Below are positions 33,093-41,231 of a DNA stretch of 64,000 nt, in pieces. Positions within the stretch are counted from its first letter, which is position 1. Each line of letters starts with the position of its first letter. The DNA comes from Lachnospiraceae bacterium (GTDB lineage Bacteria; Bacillota; Clostridia; Lachnospirales; Lachnospiraceae). Position numbers and translations under genes: made by a program. The DNA lies in assembly GCA_028693165.1 (NCBI GenBank), contig JAQUVX010000008.1, positions 104,177 to 168,176 of the forward strand, written 5' to 3'. The notes under the pieces were generated by a model. That model was not told the origin of the DNA and made no database searches. It saw nothing but the letters and a program-made list of their open reading frames with translations.

Positions 33093-33782
33093 TTATACTT
33101 TAAACCGGTATCCCACGCCCCAGATCGTCTCGATATACTGCGGCTTCGCCGTGTTGAACTCGATCTTCTCGCGAATCTTCTTGATATGAACCGTCACCGT
33201 CGCGATGTCTCCGATGGATTCCATGTCCCAGATGTTGGAGAACAGCTCCTCCTTCGTGTATACATGGTTCGGATTCTGCGCCAGGAAGGTCAACAGGTCA
33301 AATTCCTTCGTGGTAAAATTCTTCTCCTCACCGTTGATCCAGACGCGCCTTGCGGTCTTATCGATCTTTAAGCCGCGGATCTCAATGATCTCGTTTTCCG
33401 GGCTTCCGCTTCCGATCAGACGCTCATACCGGGCCAGATGTGCCTTGACCCGCGCCACCATCTCACTGGGGCTGAAGGGCTTGGTCATATAATCATCCGC
33501 GCCGAGCCCAAGTCCGCGGATCTTGTCGATATCTTCCTTCTTCGCCGAAATCATGATGATCGGCGTATTCTTCACCTCACGGAATCTGCGGCAGATCTCA
33601 AATCCGTCCAGTCCCGGCAGCATCAGATCCAGAATCAGCAGATCATAATCCTCGCCCAGCGCCCGGTCCAGTCCCTTCTGTCCGTCCGCCTCCAGCTCTA
33701 CCTCAAATCCGCTCAGCTCCAGATAATCTTTCTCCAATTCTGCAATGCTGACTTCGTCCTCAACGATCAGTATCCTGCTCAT
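33093..33782 (-). CDS. OmpR/PhoB-family response regulator
   Basis: 229 aa. Receiver domain 1-~120 with phospho-acceptor Asp52 (LLILDLMLPG), acidic pocket VEDE and TKPFSP (Lys). The C-terminal winged-helix DNA-binding domain (~130-229) ends in TIWGVGYRFKV. It begins inside the 3' end of the histidine kinase gene (23-bp overlap), so the pair is translationally coupled with the kinase first, opposite to the common order. Regulon unknown. Confidence 0.95.
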   Translation of the reverse strand: MSRILIVEDEVSIAELEKDYLELSGFEVELEADGQKGLDRALGEDYDLLILDLMLPGLDGFEICRRFREVKNTPIIMISAKKEDIDKIRGLGLGADDYMTKPFSPSEMVARVKAHLARYERLIGSGSPENEIIEIRGLKIDKTARRVWINGEEKNFTTKEFDLLTFLAQNPNHVYTKEELFSNIWDMESIGDIATVTVHIKKIREKIEFNTAKPQYIETIWGVGYRFKV

Positions 33783-34872
33783 CCTGAATAACCTCCTGAT
33801 ATTTTCTCAAAACAAAATGCATCTCGGTTCCAATCCCTTCCTTGCTGGTCGCCCAGATCCGCCCGCCGTGATCCTCCACGATCTTGCGCACGATGGACAG
33901 CCCGATCCCGCTTCCGCCCTGGGCCGAGTTGCGCGAAGCATCAGTCCGGTAAAAGCGGTCAAAGATATTGGTAATATCCTTTGCGGCAATGCCGCGGCCG
34001 TTATCCTCGATCTCCACCTGAATGAAATCGCCCACATCCTTGATTCGAATGTTGATAATGCCCTTGGCCTTGTCCAGATATTTGACCGAGTTGCTGACGA
34101 TGTTGTTGATCACACGCTTTAACTGCTCCGCATCCGCGATGATTACCACATCCTCATTTACATAGTTGAAATATCCCAGCTCGATATTCCGGGATTCCAT
34201 ATCCAGCCCAACCTCCTCCGCGCAGTCACGGAAATAATTGTCCACGTTGAGCTTCGTAAAGGTATAGGGAATCTTGTTGGTATCGATCTTGGAATAAAAG
34301 GTCAGCTCGTCAATCAGCCGATCCATGTCATTGGCCTTGTTGTAGATGGTTCGTATATATTTATCCAGCTTCTCCGGAGACGAGGCAACCCCGTCCATGA
34401 TCCCCTCCACATAGCCCTTGATGGCCGTAATCGGAGTCTTCAAGTCATGAGAGATATTGCTGATCAGTTCCTTGTTTTCGATATCGTACTGGATTTTCTC
34501 CTCCGCATTCTCTTTCAGACGAATACGCATCTCCTCGAAATCCTGGCAGAGCTGTCCGATCTCGTCGTCCTCCTCCACCTCAAGGGTGAAATCCAGATTG
34601 CCATCCCGTATTTTCCGGGTGGCCTCCTGTAAGTTGCTGAGTGGCCGGAGTACAGAACGATAAACCCACATGGTCAGTGCTGCACAGATAAACACCAGCA
34701 GCATCGCACCGCAAAACAGAAGCTGTGCCACCATGGAGCGAACCTCTGGGCCGTATTCGTTCACGCGATGGACCAGAAACAGTTTGCCCACGGACATCGC
34801 CAAAGCGACAAACACCATCGGCATGATGCTGAACGATAAAAACGCAACCGCCAGACGTGATTTTAATTTCAT
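33760..34872 (-). CDS. Sensor histidine kinase
   Basis: 370 aa from MKLKSRLAV, with GGGAG ten bases upstream; 15 codons of longer frame lie inside the upstream hairpin. Two membrane helices (~7-30 and ~48-70) with only a short outside loop, a HAMP domain (~72-125), a phospho-acceptor His142 (ISNISHDLKTP) and the ATPase domain with N, D-x-G-x-G (DNGRGI) and GGSGIGLSIV boxes. The tiny external loop suggests membrane-stress or intramembrane sensing. Promoter and ribosome-binding site are embedded in the terminator hairpin of the tryptophan transporter operon. Confidence 0.93.
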   Translation of the reverse strand: MKLKSRLAVAFLSFSIMPMVFVALAMSVGKLFLVHRVNEYGPEVRSMVAQLLFCGAMLLVFICAALTMWVYRSVLRPLSNLQEATRKIRDGNLDFTLEVEEDDEIGQLCQDFEEMRIRLKENAEEKIQYDIENKELISNISHDLKTPITAIKGYVEGIMDGVASSPEKLDKYIRTIYNKANDMDRLIDELTFYSKIDTNKIPYTFTKLNVDNYFRDCAEEVGLDMESRNIELGYFNYVNEDVVIIADAEQLKRVINNIVSNSVKYLDKAKGIINIRIKDVGDFIQVEIEDNGRGIAAKDITNIFDRFYRTDASRNSAQGGSGIGLSIVRKIVEDHGGRIWATSKEGIGTEMHFVLRKYQEVIQDEQDTDR

Positions 34873-34919
34873 AAAAAATGCACTCCCTTCGTGTTTATTA
34901 TAACACAAGAAGTGCATTT
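34873..34919 (-). terminator. Composite hairpin: trpXYZ terminator with kinase promoter and ribosome-binding site
   Basis: AAATGCACT (minus 34919-34911) pairs with AGTGCATTT (34884-34876), with further GTGTT/AACAC pairing inside, then a TTTTTT run ending at the kinase ATG. An extended -10 TGTTATAAT (TATAAT at 34897-34902) lies in the loop and the kinase Shine-Dalgarno GGGAG in the 3' arm. It is the likely terminator of the upstream ATPase gene (stop 34949). Confidence 0.7.
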
Positions 34920-34948
34920 CGTTTCTAAAACTATTCTAAACTTTATGA

Positions 34949-35722
34949 TCAATTTCCACATTCAATACTGATTTCATTGAATTTATCTAAAATTGACTCA
35001 ATCTTAATCTCCGCTTTTTCCGCTCCGCACTTATCGATGATCGCGTTCCCCTGATGCATCATAAGCAGACGGTTGCCGTACTCCACCGCAAAGCGCAGAT
35101 TGTGGGTGACCATGATCGTCGTCAGGTGTTTTTCCCGCACCACCTTATCCGTCAGCTCCATGATGATGTCCGCCGTCTTCGGGTCCAACGCCGCCGTGTG
35201 CTCATCCAGAATCAAAAATTCGATGGGCGTCATCGTGGACATGAGAAGCGCCATGGCCTGACGCTGTCCGCCGGATAGAACGCCCACCTTGACCTCCAGC
35301 TTATCCTCCAGACCAAGCCCCAGGAAATGAAGCTGTTCCCGGTAGAAATCGATGCGCTGCCGATTAGTACCCGGAAGCAGATTGAAGGGCTTTCCCTTGT
35401 TGTCCGCCAGAGCCATATTCTCCAGAATCGTCATGCTCGGGCAGGTTCCCATGGCCGGATTCTGGTACACGCGGCCGATCCGGCGCTGACGCTGGTACTC
35501 AGGCATGCGTGTGATATCTTTTCCGCCAATCTTGATGGAACCCGCATCCAGCGGGATGCTTCCGCAGATGATGTTCAACATGGAGGTCTTGCCGGAGCCA
35601 TTGCTCCCGACCACAGAGACGAATTCCCCGTCCTGGATCGTCAGGGAAAAATCGTCAAACAGGCACATCTCGTTGACCGTACCCGCATTATAATATTTTC
35701 CAATATGGTTGAGCTCAAGCAT
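34949..35722 (-). CDS. trpZ: Tryptophan ABC transporter ATPase (TrpZ-like)
   Basis: 257 aa. Walker A GSNGSGKT, signature LSGGQRQA, Walker B LILDEHTAAL and switch His in MVTHNLRF. The N-terminus (MLELNHIGKYYNAGTVNEM) is typical of ATPases that pair with the BMP/TrpXYZ-type permeases. It overlaps the permease gene by 8 bp. It powers import by the permease and the lipoprotein encoded upstream; tryptophan is inferred from the T-box specifier. Confidence 0.88.
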   Translation of the reverse strand: MLELNHIGKYYNAGTVNEMCLFDDFSLTIQDGEFVSVVGSNGSGKTSMLNIICGSIPLDAGSIKIGGKDITRMPEYQRQRRIGRVYQNPAMGTCPSMTILENMALADNKGKPFNLLPGTNRQRIDFYREQLHFLGLGLEDKLEVKVGVLSGGQRQAMALLMSTMTPIEFLILDEHTAALDPKTADIIMELTDKVVREKHLTTIMVTHNLRFAVEYGNRLLMMHQGNAIIDKCGAEKAEIKIESILDKFNEISIECGN

Positions 35723-36599
35723 GTGTTTTCCCCCTCCCGTCCTGCATATTGCTGAATACCAGGATTCCCAAGAACAGCACCGAGGTGATCAGCTTCAAGT
35801 CCGACGCTCCCATACCAAGCGCAATTGCCAGGGACACGCAGGCCTTGTATACAATAGAACCCACAATCACGGCCGTGGTCGCCTTGACCGCGCCGAATTT
35901 CTTCAGCAGCTTCGTTCCGATGATGACATTTGCCAGACCGATGACCATCGTGCCGGTGCCCATGCTGATCTCGAAAAAGCCCTTCTGCTGACAGTACACA
36001 CAGCCCGCCAGCGCCGCAAAGCCATTGGCGATCGCCAGACCGATGATCTTGACCATGCCCTTGTCCTTCGCCAGAGAGGTGACCAGCGTATCGTTGTCCC
36101 CAACCGCCCGCAGAAGATATCCGGAGCGTGTCTGCATGTACAGATCCAGCAGAATCTTACAGATCACCACAATAATCAGAAGAATGATGGTTACCACATA
36201 AGGATCCAGTGCTTCCGGGACATGGTTCGTGAGCCATTCATTTTCAAAAATAGTCTCTTTGCTGAAGATCGGCACATTGGACTTGCCCGCGATCCGCAGG
36301 TTGATCGAATACAGCGCCGTCATCACGATGATGCCGGAAAGCAGGTCACGCACCTTCATTTTTACGTGGATAAAGCCGGTCACACAGCCTGCTGCCGCTC
36401 CGCCCAAAAAGGCCAGAACAAGCGTCACGACCGGATCAACGCCCTTCAGGATGAGCATGGCAGTGACGGCCGCCCCCATCGGGAACGTGCCGTCTACAGA
36501 CAAATCCGGAAAATCCAGAATCTTATAGGTAATATATACGCCCAGCGCCATGATGGCATAAATCAGGCCTTCTTCTAAAACACCAAGTACGATTGTCAT
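35715..36599 (-). CDS. trpY: Tryptophan ABC transporter permease (TrpY-like)
   Basis: 294 aa. Eight or so hydrophobic segments of the branched-chain/ribose permease family (BPD_transp_2), with MALGVYITYKILDFPDLSVDGTFPMGAAV near the start, the hallmark of the subfamily that works with ABC_sub_bind proteins. GGAGG precedes the ATG. It is the middle gene of the operon, 15 nt after the binding-protein gene. Substrate is inferred from the upstream Trp T-box, not from the permease itself. Confidence 0.88.
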   Translation of the reverse strand: MTIVLGVLEEGLIYAIMALGVYITYKILDFPDLSVDGTFPMGAAVTAMLILKGVDPVVTLVLAFLGGAAAGCVTGFIHVKMKVRDLLSGIIVMTALYSINLRIAGKSNVPIFSKETIFENEWLTNHVPEALDPYVVTIILLIIVVICKILLDLYMQTRSGYLLRAVGDNDTLVTSLAKDKGMVKIIGLAIANGFAALAGCVYCQQKGFFEISMGTGTMVIGLANVIIGTKLLKKFGAVKATTAVIVGSIVYKACVSLAIALGMGASDLKLITSVLFLGILVFSNMQDGRGKTHA

Positions 36600-36614
36600 G
36601 GACTGCCTCCGGTC

Positions 36615-37724
36615 TTATTTTACAGTGATCTCATCAAAAAGTCCTGCTGCGCTGTCGGCTAACTCCGCCGGGATCTCAACGCCGAGATTTTCTGCTACTT
36701 TATTATTGCCATAGAACGCTGCCTCCTCGATGACTTCAAAGTTCATCTCGCTGGCCTTCTTCTCACCCTTCAATACTTTTGCTGCCATCTTTCCGGTCTG
36801 CTCGCCAAGCTTCACGTAGTCAAGACCTACGGCTGCAAGACAGCCAATCTTAACCTGCTCTACTTCACTTCCAAATACCGGGATATTCTTCTTCGCTGCC
36901 TTGTCAAGAATCAGAGGCAGGGAGCTTACGACGGTGTTGTCGGTTAAGTTGTTTAAGCAGTCTACTTTTCCCAGAAGGTTATCTGCTGCCAGCGGGATGT
37001 CCGCGGTGGTGGAAATGCCGCTCTCCACGATCTCGAAGCCGTAATTGCCGGCTGCTGCCTTGTACTCCTCGATAGCGGATACGGAGTTGATCTCACTGGT
37101 GCTGTACATGATGCCGATCTTCTTTGCATCCGGAAGCATCTTGCGGATCATCTCAAGCTGCTTCTCAACCGGAAGCTTATCGCTGGTGCCGGTAATCTCG
37201 CCGACCGGGGTTCCGTCTGCACCGGCAAGCTCTGCCAGAACCGGATCCGTAACTGCGGTGTAGATAACCGGAACGCCGTCCTTCTTGGCGGCACTGTATG
37301 CGCTCTGTGCAATCGGAGTCGCGATCGCGCAGATCACATCCGCTTTCTTTGCCAGGAAATTGTCCATGATCTGGCTGGCGGTACCGCCGTCTGCCTGTGC
37401 ATTCTCATAGAGAACGGTCAGGTTCTTGCCTTCCACGATGCCCTCGTCTGCAAGTCCCTGCAAAAAACCGGTGCGGCAGTTGTCCAGAGAGCCATGCTCT
37501 GCGAACTGGCCGATTCCCACGGTAAAGGTGCCGTCCACGATCTCTGCCACGCCCTCCGGCATGGTCGTCGTCTCTTCTGCCTGTGCTGCTGTGGTCTCAC
37601 CTGTGGTTGCTGCCGCCGTCGTCTCGGCCGGTGCTGCGGTGGTCTCCGGTGCCTTGTTGGAAGAACATCCTGCCAGTGCCATCATTGCTGCTGCCATCAT
37701 CATTACTTTTACGCTTTTTTTCAT
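36615..37724 (-). CDS. trpX: Tryptophan ABC transporter substrate-binding lipoprotein (TrpX-like)
   Basis: 369 aa. Signal peptide with lipobox LAGC, a long Thr/Ala/Glu linker (about residues 22-60), then the ABC_sub_bind domain (TVGIGQFAEHGSLDNCRTGFLQGLADEGI ... YTAVTDPVLAELAG ... YSTSEINSV). The start is the ATG at 37724 with AGGAGGAG upstream; the longer frame would begin inside the T-box leader. First gene of the T-box-controlled operon. Tryptophan as ligand is inferred from the T-box specifier UGG. Confidence 0.9.
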   Translation of the reverse strand: MKKSVKVMMMAAAMMALAGCSSNKAPETTAAPAETTAAATTGETTAAQAEETTTMPEGVAEIVDGTFTVGIGQFAEHGSLDNCRTGFLQGLADEGIVEGKNLTVLYENAQADGGTASQIMDNFLAKKADVICAIATPIAQSAYSAAKKDGVPVIYTAVTDPVLAELAGADGTPVGEITGTSDKLPVEKQLEMIRKMLPDAKKIGIMYSTSEINSVSAIEEYKAAAGNYGFEIVESGISTTADIPLAADNLLGKVDCLNNLTDNTVVSSLPLILDKAAKKNIPVFGSEVEQVKIGCLAAVGLDYVKLGEQTGKMAAKVLKGEKKASEMNFEVIEEAAFYGNNKVAENLGVEIPAELADSAAGLFDEITVK

Positions 37725-37780
37725 TGTCTTACTCCTCCTGATTATTAAAAATTTACTGGTAACTTTGCTCAGTAAGGGAT

Positions 37781-38059
37781 AAAAAAAGTCCCAAATACAG
37801 ATGTTATTCTGTATTTGAGACGAATCTACTAATCCGCGGTACCACTCAAATTGGCTATGCCCTCTTACTTCGCATACAAACATATACGCCACCTGGTAAC
37901 GGATGTGGTCGCCGTCAGCTCCTACTCGCAGACTCTGCTTTCAAAACCACCCTCGAAAGTCCATTCGGCAAATCCCTTCATACTGCAATCCCACCACCTG
38001 CAGCTCTCTGAAATGTCAGCTATAAGCTTACTTCTCTTTCTCATCGGTTTCTTGTATTG
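37781..38059 (-). ncRNA. T-box leader, tryptophan specifier (UGG)
   Basis: The 5' UTR of the transporter operon shows Stem I landmarks (AGAGAGCTG ... GGTGGTG distal part), a specifier loop GAA-UGG-ACU with UGG at 37961-37963 (Trp), and the antiterminator T-box core GAGTGGTACCGCG (37835-37847). The competing terminator pairs GTCTCAAATACAG with CTGTATTTGGGAC and ends in seven Ts (37781-37821). Uncharged tRNA-Trp should bind and allow read-through. The bulge UGGU would pair with discriminator A, or G by wobble. Confidence 0.9.
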
Positions 38060-38065
38060 AATCTT

Positions 38066-38094
38066 ATCATAATCCTGTTGGGCGGATTTGTCAA
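38066..38094 (-). promoter_or_regulatory. Promoter of the T-box transporter operon
   Basis: TTGACA (38089-38094) and TATGAT (38066-38071) on the minus strand, 17-nt spacer. Start of transcription is predicted near 38059. Confidence 0.88.
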
Positions 38095-38115
38095 CTGGTT
38101 TTTTTAATTGAATTT

Positions 38116-39897
38116 CTACTTGTTTAAAATATGTTCTGCAACTTCTTTCCCAAAGGTAATATCAATATTTGTTGGTGCTGCTCCGAAAAGTCCATCGTCT
38201 GCACATTCACCAACCGCATAGAGATTGTCAAAACACGTTCCATCTTCTTTTACGATTCGCATGGTTTCATCGATTAGGATACCTCCCAGGCTGACCTGTA
38301 AGCCCGGTTTCGTCTGAACTGCATAGTAAGGAGGATTTTTAAAATCAATGCTTAAGTTTGCCGTTCTTCCAAATTCTTCGTCTGTTCCAGTTTCTACGGC
38401 TTTCTGATATTTCGCTATGGTATCCATAAGATTTTCAACAGGCACCTTCATCTTCTCTGCCAGTTTTTCCACTGTATCTGCTTCCATGAAATAGCCTTTA
38501 TCCTTAAAGCTCTGCAGACGCTTGGATTTATCCATGGCGGTCTGATCAATCAGGATATAAACATAATCGCCCTCCTGCTCCATCATCCATCTGGAAAGGA
38601 CCGTATAGTCCGGATAATAGTCATTGCAGAAACGCTGTCCCTTCTGGTTGACCATGATGCCGCCTTCGGCGCGCGCAGCACTAAGACTGGAATTTACACC
38701 GTTTTCACTGTGGACAGAAGGATTTAAACGGACGTTGTCCATGTTGCTCAAGACACCACCAACTGCCTCGACCCGTTCAAACATTTCTCCGGTAGAACCG
38801 GCTGCAGAAGTCGATGGAAGTCCTGACCAGTCCGGCGCATATTTTTTTACTGCTTCCTCTCCTGATACAAAACCGCCAGAAGCAACAACTACCTGATCTG
38901 CTGTGATTGTATACTCCCCAGCACTGTCCTTCACCTTAACACCACTTGCACGATTACCATCCATTAATAATTCCATTGCCTCTGTATTCAGGCGCACATC
39001 CACCGTTGACTTGTCAAGTGCTGTTGACATGGCTTTCACGATGGCAACACCCAGAGAGGTGCCATCCTCTGTTGCAACCTGATAATCTGAAATCGGACGG
39101 TTGATTTTGGTTCCCATGGCATTCAGCCAGTCAAGGCTTTCCTGAGAGTGATCTAAAAGGTTCTTCAAATTCACTTCGTTTATATTCGGGTCACGCTCTT
39201 TGGTTCTTTTGACATAATCCTCAATCGTCAGTGAAATACCATTCTCTCTATGAAATGTCGTATCCACTGCCACGAAATAGGTTGCCGCAAAGCTGGTTGC
39301 TCCGCCTACCATCGGCATCTTCTCAACCAGAATTACGTCCTGTCCGCCTTCTGATAATGCCAGAGAAACCTTCATTCCTGCTCCACCTGCTCCGATTACT
39401 ACCGTATCACAACTGGTATCCTCCTGCTTTTGTGCAGTTGTCTCCACCTTCTTTTGCTTCAATGCCCCCACATCGAATCCAGCCTCCGAAAGACATGCCT
39501 GCGCAGCTTCCAGAATTGCATTGCTTGTGTTGGTCGCCCCTGATATTGCGTCAATACCCAGGGACTGATTTTCCACAATGAAGGATGGAATATCTGAAAT
39601 TGCTTTATCCGATATACCTGCCGTTTCCATATGCTCTATGACTTCAACTTTTTTAATCACGCCATCTAAAACTTCCACTTCCACCTTCACATCACCATTA
39701 TTTCCGCTGGCAGTCTGTGTATAAGTACCATCCACAATGCCTGTGTTTTTTCCAGACTCATCGGCCGATGCCTCCGCTGCTTTGGTCGTACCTTCCTCAG
39801 TCGTCTGGATGGAATCTGGTGCCAGGGTATTGGATGAACTGCATCCAGTCAGCAATGCTGCTGTAAGAAACAGTGCTGCAATCTTTTTCATCTTCAT
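38116..39897 (-). CDS. Surface lipoprotein flavin reductase: FMN-binding plus FAD-binding_2 (fumarate reductase-like)
   Basis: 593 aa from the ATG with AGGGAG upstream; a longer frame overlaps the permease gene. Lipobox LLTGC (Cys19) anchors it outside the membrane. An FMN-binding domain (~51-140) has the covalent flavinylation motif SGATNTS (119-125), needing an ApbE enzyme not in this window. The FAD-binding_2 domain starts at VVIGAGGAG (~166). It resembles extracellular reductases for fumarate, urocanate and similar acids. Canonical catalytic residues look replaced: GLQVSLGG for GVHHTMGG, GAAPTNID for GANRLGG, and RFCNDYYPDYT where a catalytic Arg is expected. Substrate therefore unknown. 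Last gene of the MarR-linked operon. Confidence 0.85.
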   Translation of the reverse strand: MKMKKIAALFLTAALLTGCSSSNTLAPDSIQTTEEGTTKAAEASADESGKNTGIVDGTYTQTASGNNGDVKVEVEVLDGVIKKVEVIEHMETAGISDKAISDIPSFIVENQSLGIDAISGATNTSNAILEAAQACLSEAGFDVGALKQKKVETTAQKQEDTSCDTVVIGAGGAGMKVSLALSEGGQDVILVEKMPMVGGATSFAATYFVAVDTTFHRENGISLTIEDYVKRTKERDPNINEVNLKNLLDHSQESLDWLNAMGTKINRPISDYQVATEDGTSLGVAIVKAMSTALDKSTVDVRLNTEAMELLMDGNRASGVKVKDSAGEYTITADQVVVASGGFVSGEEAVKKYAPDWSGLPSTSAAGSTGEMFERVEAVGGVLSNMDNVRLNPSVHSENGVNSSLSAARAEGGIMVNQKGQRFCNDYYPDYTVLSRWMMEQEGDYVYILIDQTAMDKSKRLQSFKDKGYFMEADTVEKLAEKMKVPVENLMDTIAKYQKAVETGTDEEFGRTANLSIDFKNPPYYAVQTKPGLQVSLGGILIDETMRIVKEDGTCFDNLYAVGECADDGLFGAAPTNIDITFGKEVAEHILNK

Positions 39898-39913
39898 AAG
39901 CGTTCTTCTCCCT

Positions 39914-41224
39914 TTATTTTTCCGTATAACTTGCCTTAATCTCCACCTTTTTTTCAAAAATGAAAGCCAGGATCACAGAAACAGCCAGGATACTACAGTT
40001 TCCTATGATTTTAGGCATAGAAGTGGTTGCCAGCAGCATAGCCACAGATACACCTGCCAATATGATTGCTATGATACAGATGATATTCAGTTTGGTGCGG
40101 TCTGTATGGAAAGCTGATTTTTCCCACAACTCCGGAATCTTTTTCGGCAATGCCATCGCTACAAAGGCGATGACGCCTCGAATGGAAGTCGTCAGGATAA
40201 CCGTACTGTTTGCGATTGTACTAAGATCCAGACCAAACAAGATAGGAAGCAGTCCAATCAGATAGATCACCAGCAGTACAAAATGAGGCGTTCCATATTT
40301 TTTATTGGTAACAGCCAGTCCCTTCGGCAACCATCCGTCTTCGCTGGCTTTTTTCATTGGATAAACCATCATACCAATGGTAAAGTTCAAGGTTGTAAGA
40401 AGAGCAAACATAGCTCCGCCCACCACAAAAAATGTGTATACAGCCTTTGGCATAAAGGACGCTGCGGAAATACTAAGAGGCTTATTGGCTACTTCTGCAA
40501 CCGGCAGAACGCCTGCTGCAATCGTGGACATGACTGCATACAGGACTACAATCAGTGTCGTGGACACAATAATGACAAATGGGATATCCTTAGTAGGATT
40601 TTTGGCCTCTGCGCTGAAATTAACGATATAAGTAGCGCCTCCTGCTGCAAACGTAAGATAAATGGATGCCAGGATAAATCCAGTGACTCCGCCGGTGGCA
40701 AAATCAGGCATTTTCATATATCCCGGTTGTATGCTTCCAATACCAAATACGACATAGGATGCAATCGCAACTGCCAATATAATACACATGATATTCTGCA
40801 ATCTGGCCGCCTGCTTGATGCCCATGATGTGCATGGCAACCAGTATCGTCAGAACAACAAAAGAAATCAATCTGACATTTGCTCCGGAGAACAATGACAG
40901 AAAGTATTCGCTGAACGAAAGGGTATACATGGAAAGTGCCAGAGTCATTGCAATCTGAATATAGATAAAGATTCCAGCAAGCTTTTTGTTTCCGAGAACC
41001 GCAATCTGGGAATACTGACCGCCGATGAAATTTGCGGTTCCACCGATATAAATCTGTGGAATCGCTGCAACTACTGTAATCAGTCCTGCAAAAATATACG
41101 CCAGATTGACACTTCTCCCGGTAAATCCAATCGCGATTCCTGTCATTGTCATAATTCCAACACCAATGATCTGTCCAATCGCCATAGAAAACAAATCCAT
41201 TCTTGATAATTTATTCTCAGCCAT
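39914..41224 (-). CDS. APC-family amino acid permease
   Basis: 436 aa from the ATG preceded by AGGATAGG; a start nine codons earlier would overlap the MalY gene end. About 12 membrane helices. The N-terminal GQIIGVGIMTMTGIAIGFTGRSV region and the SAEAKNPTKDIPFVI block are typical of the APC superfamily (amino acid uptake at the cytoplasmic membrane). It sits between a MalY/PatB enzyme and a surface flavin reductase in one operon under MarR control, so its substrate is probably the compound they metabolise. Exact substrate not determinable. Confidence 0.88.
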   Translation of the reverse strand: MAENKLSRMDLFSMAIGQIIGVGIMTMTGIAIGFTGRSVNLAYIFAGLITVVAAIPQIYIGGTANFIGGQYSQIAVLGNKKLAGIFIYIQIAMTLALSMYTLSFSEYFLSLFSGANVRLISFVVLTILVAMHIMGIKQAARLQNIMCIILAVAIASYVVFGIGSIQPGYMKMPDFATGGVTGFILASIYLTFAAGGATYIVNFSAEAKNPTKDIPFVIIVSTTLIVVLYAVMSTIAAGVLPVAEVANKPLSISAASFMPKAVYTFFVVGGAMFALLTTLNFTIGMMVYPMKKASEDGWLPKGLAVTNKKYGTPHFVLLVIYLIGLLPILFGLDLSTIANSTVILTTSIRGVIAFVAMALPKKIPELWEKSAFHTDRTKLNIICIIAIILAGVSVAMLLATTSMPKIIGNCSILAVSVILAFIFEKKVEIKASYTEK

Positions 41225-41231
41225 AATTTTC

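Noticed and set aside
37725-37892. Longer N-terminus of the tryptophan-binding lipoprotein
   Set aside because: The added codons lie inside the T-box antiterminator and terminator. The lipoprotein signal starts at 37724 with AGGAGGAG upstream.
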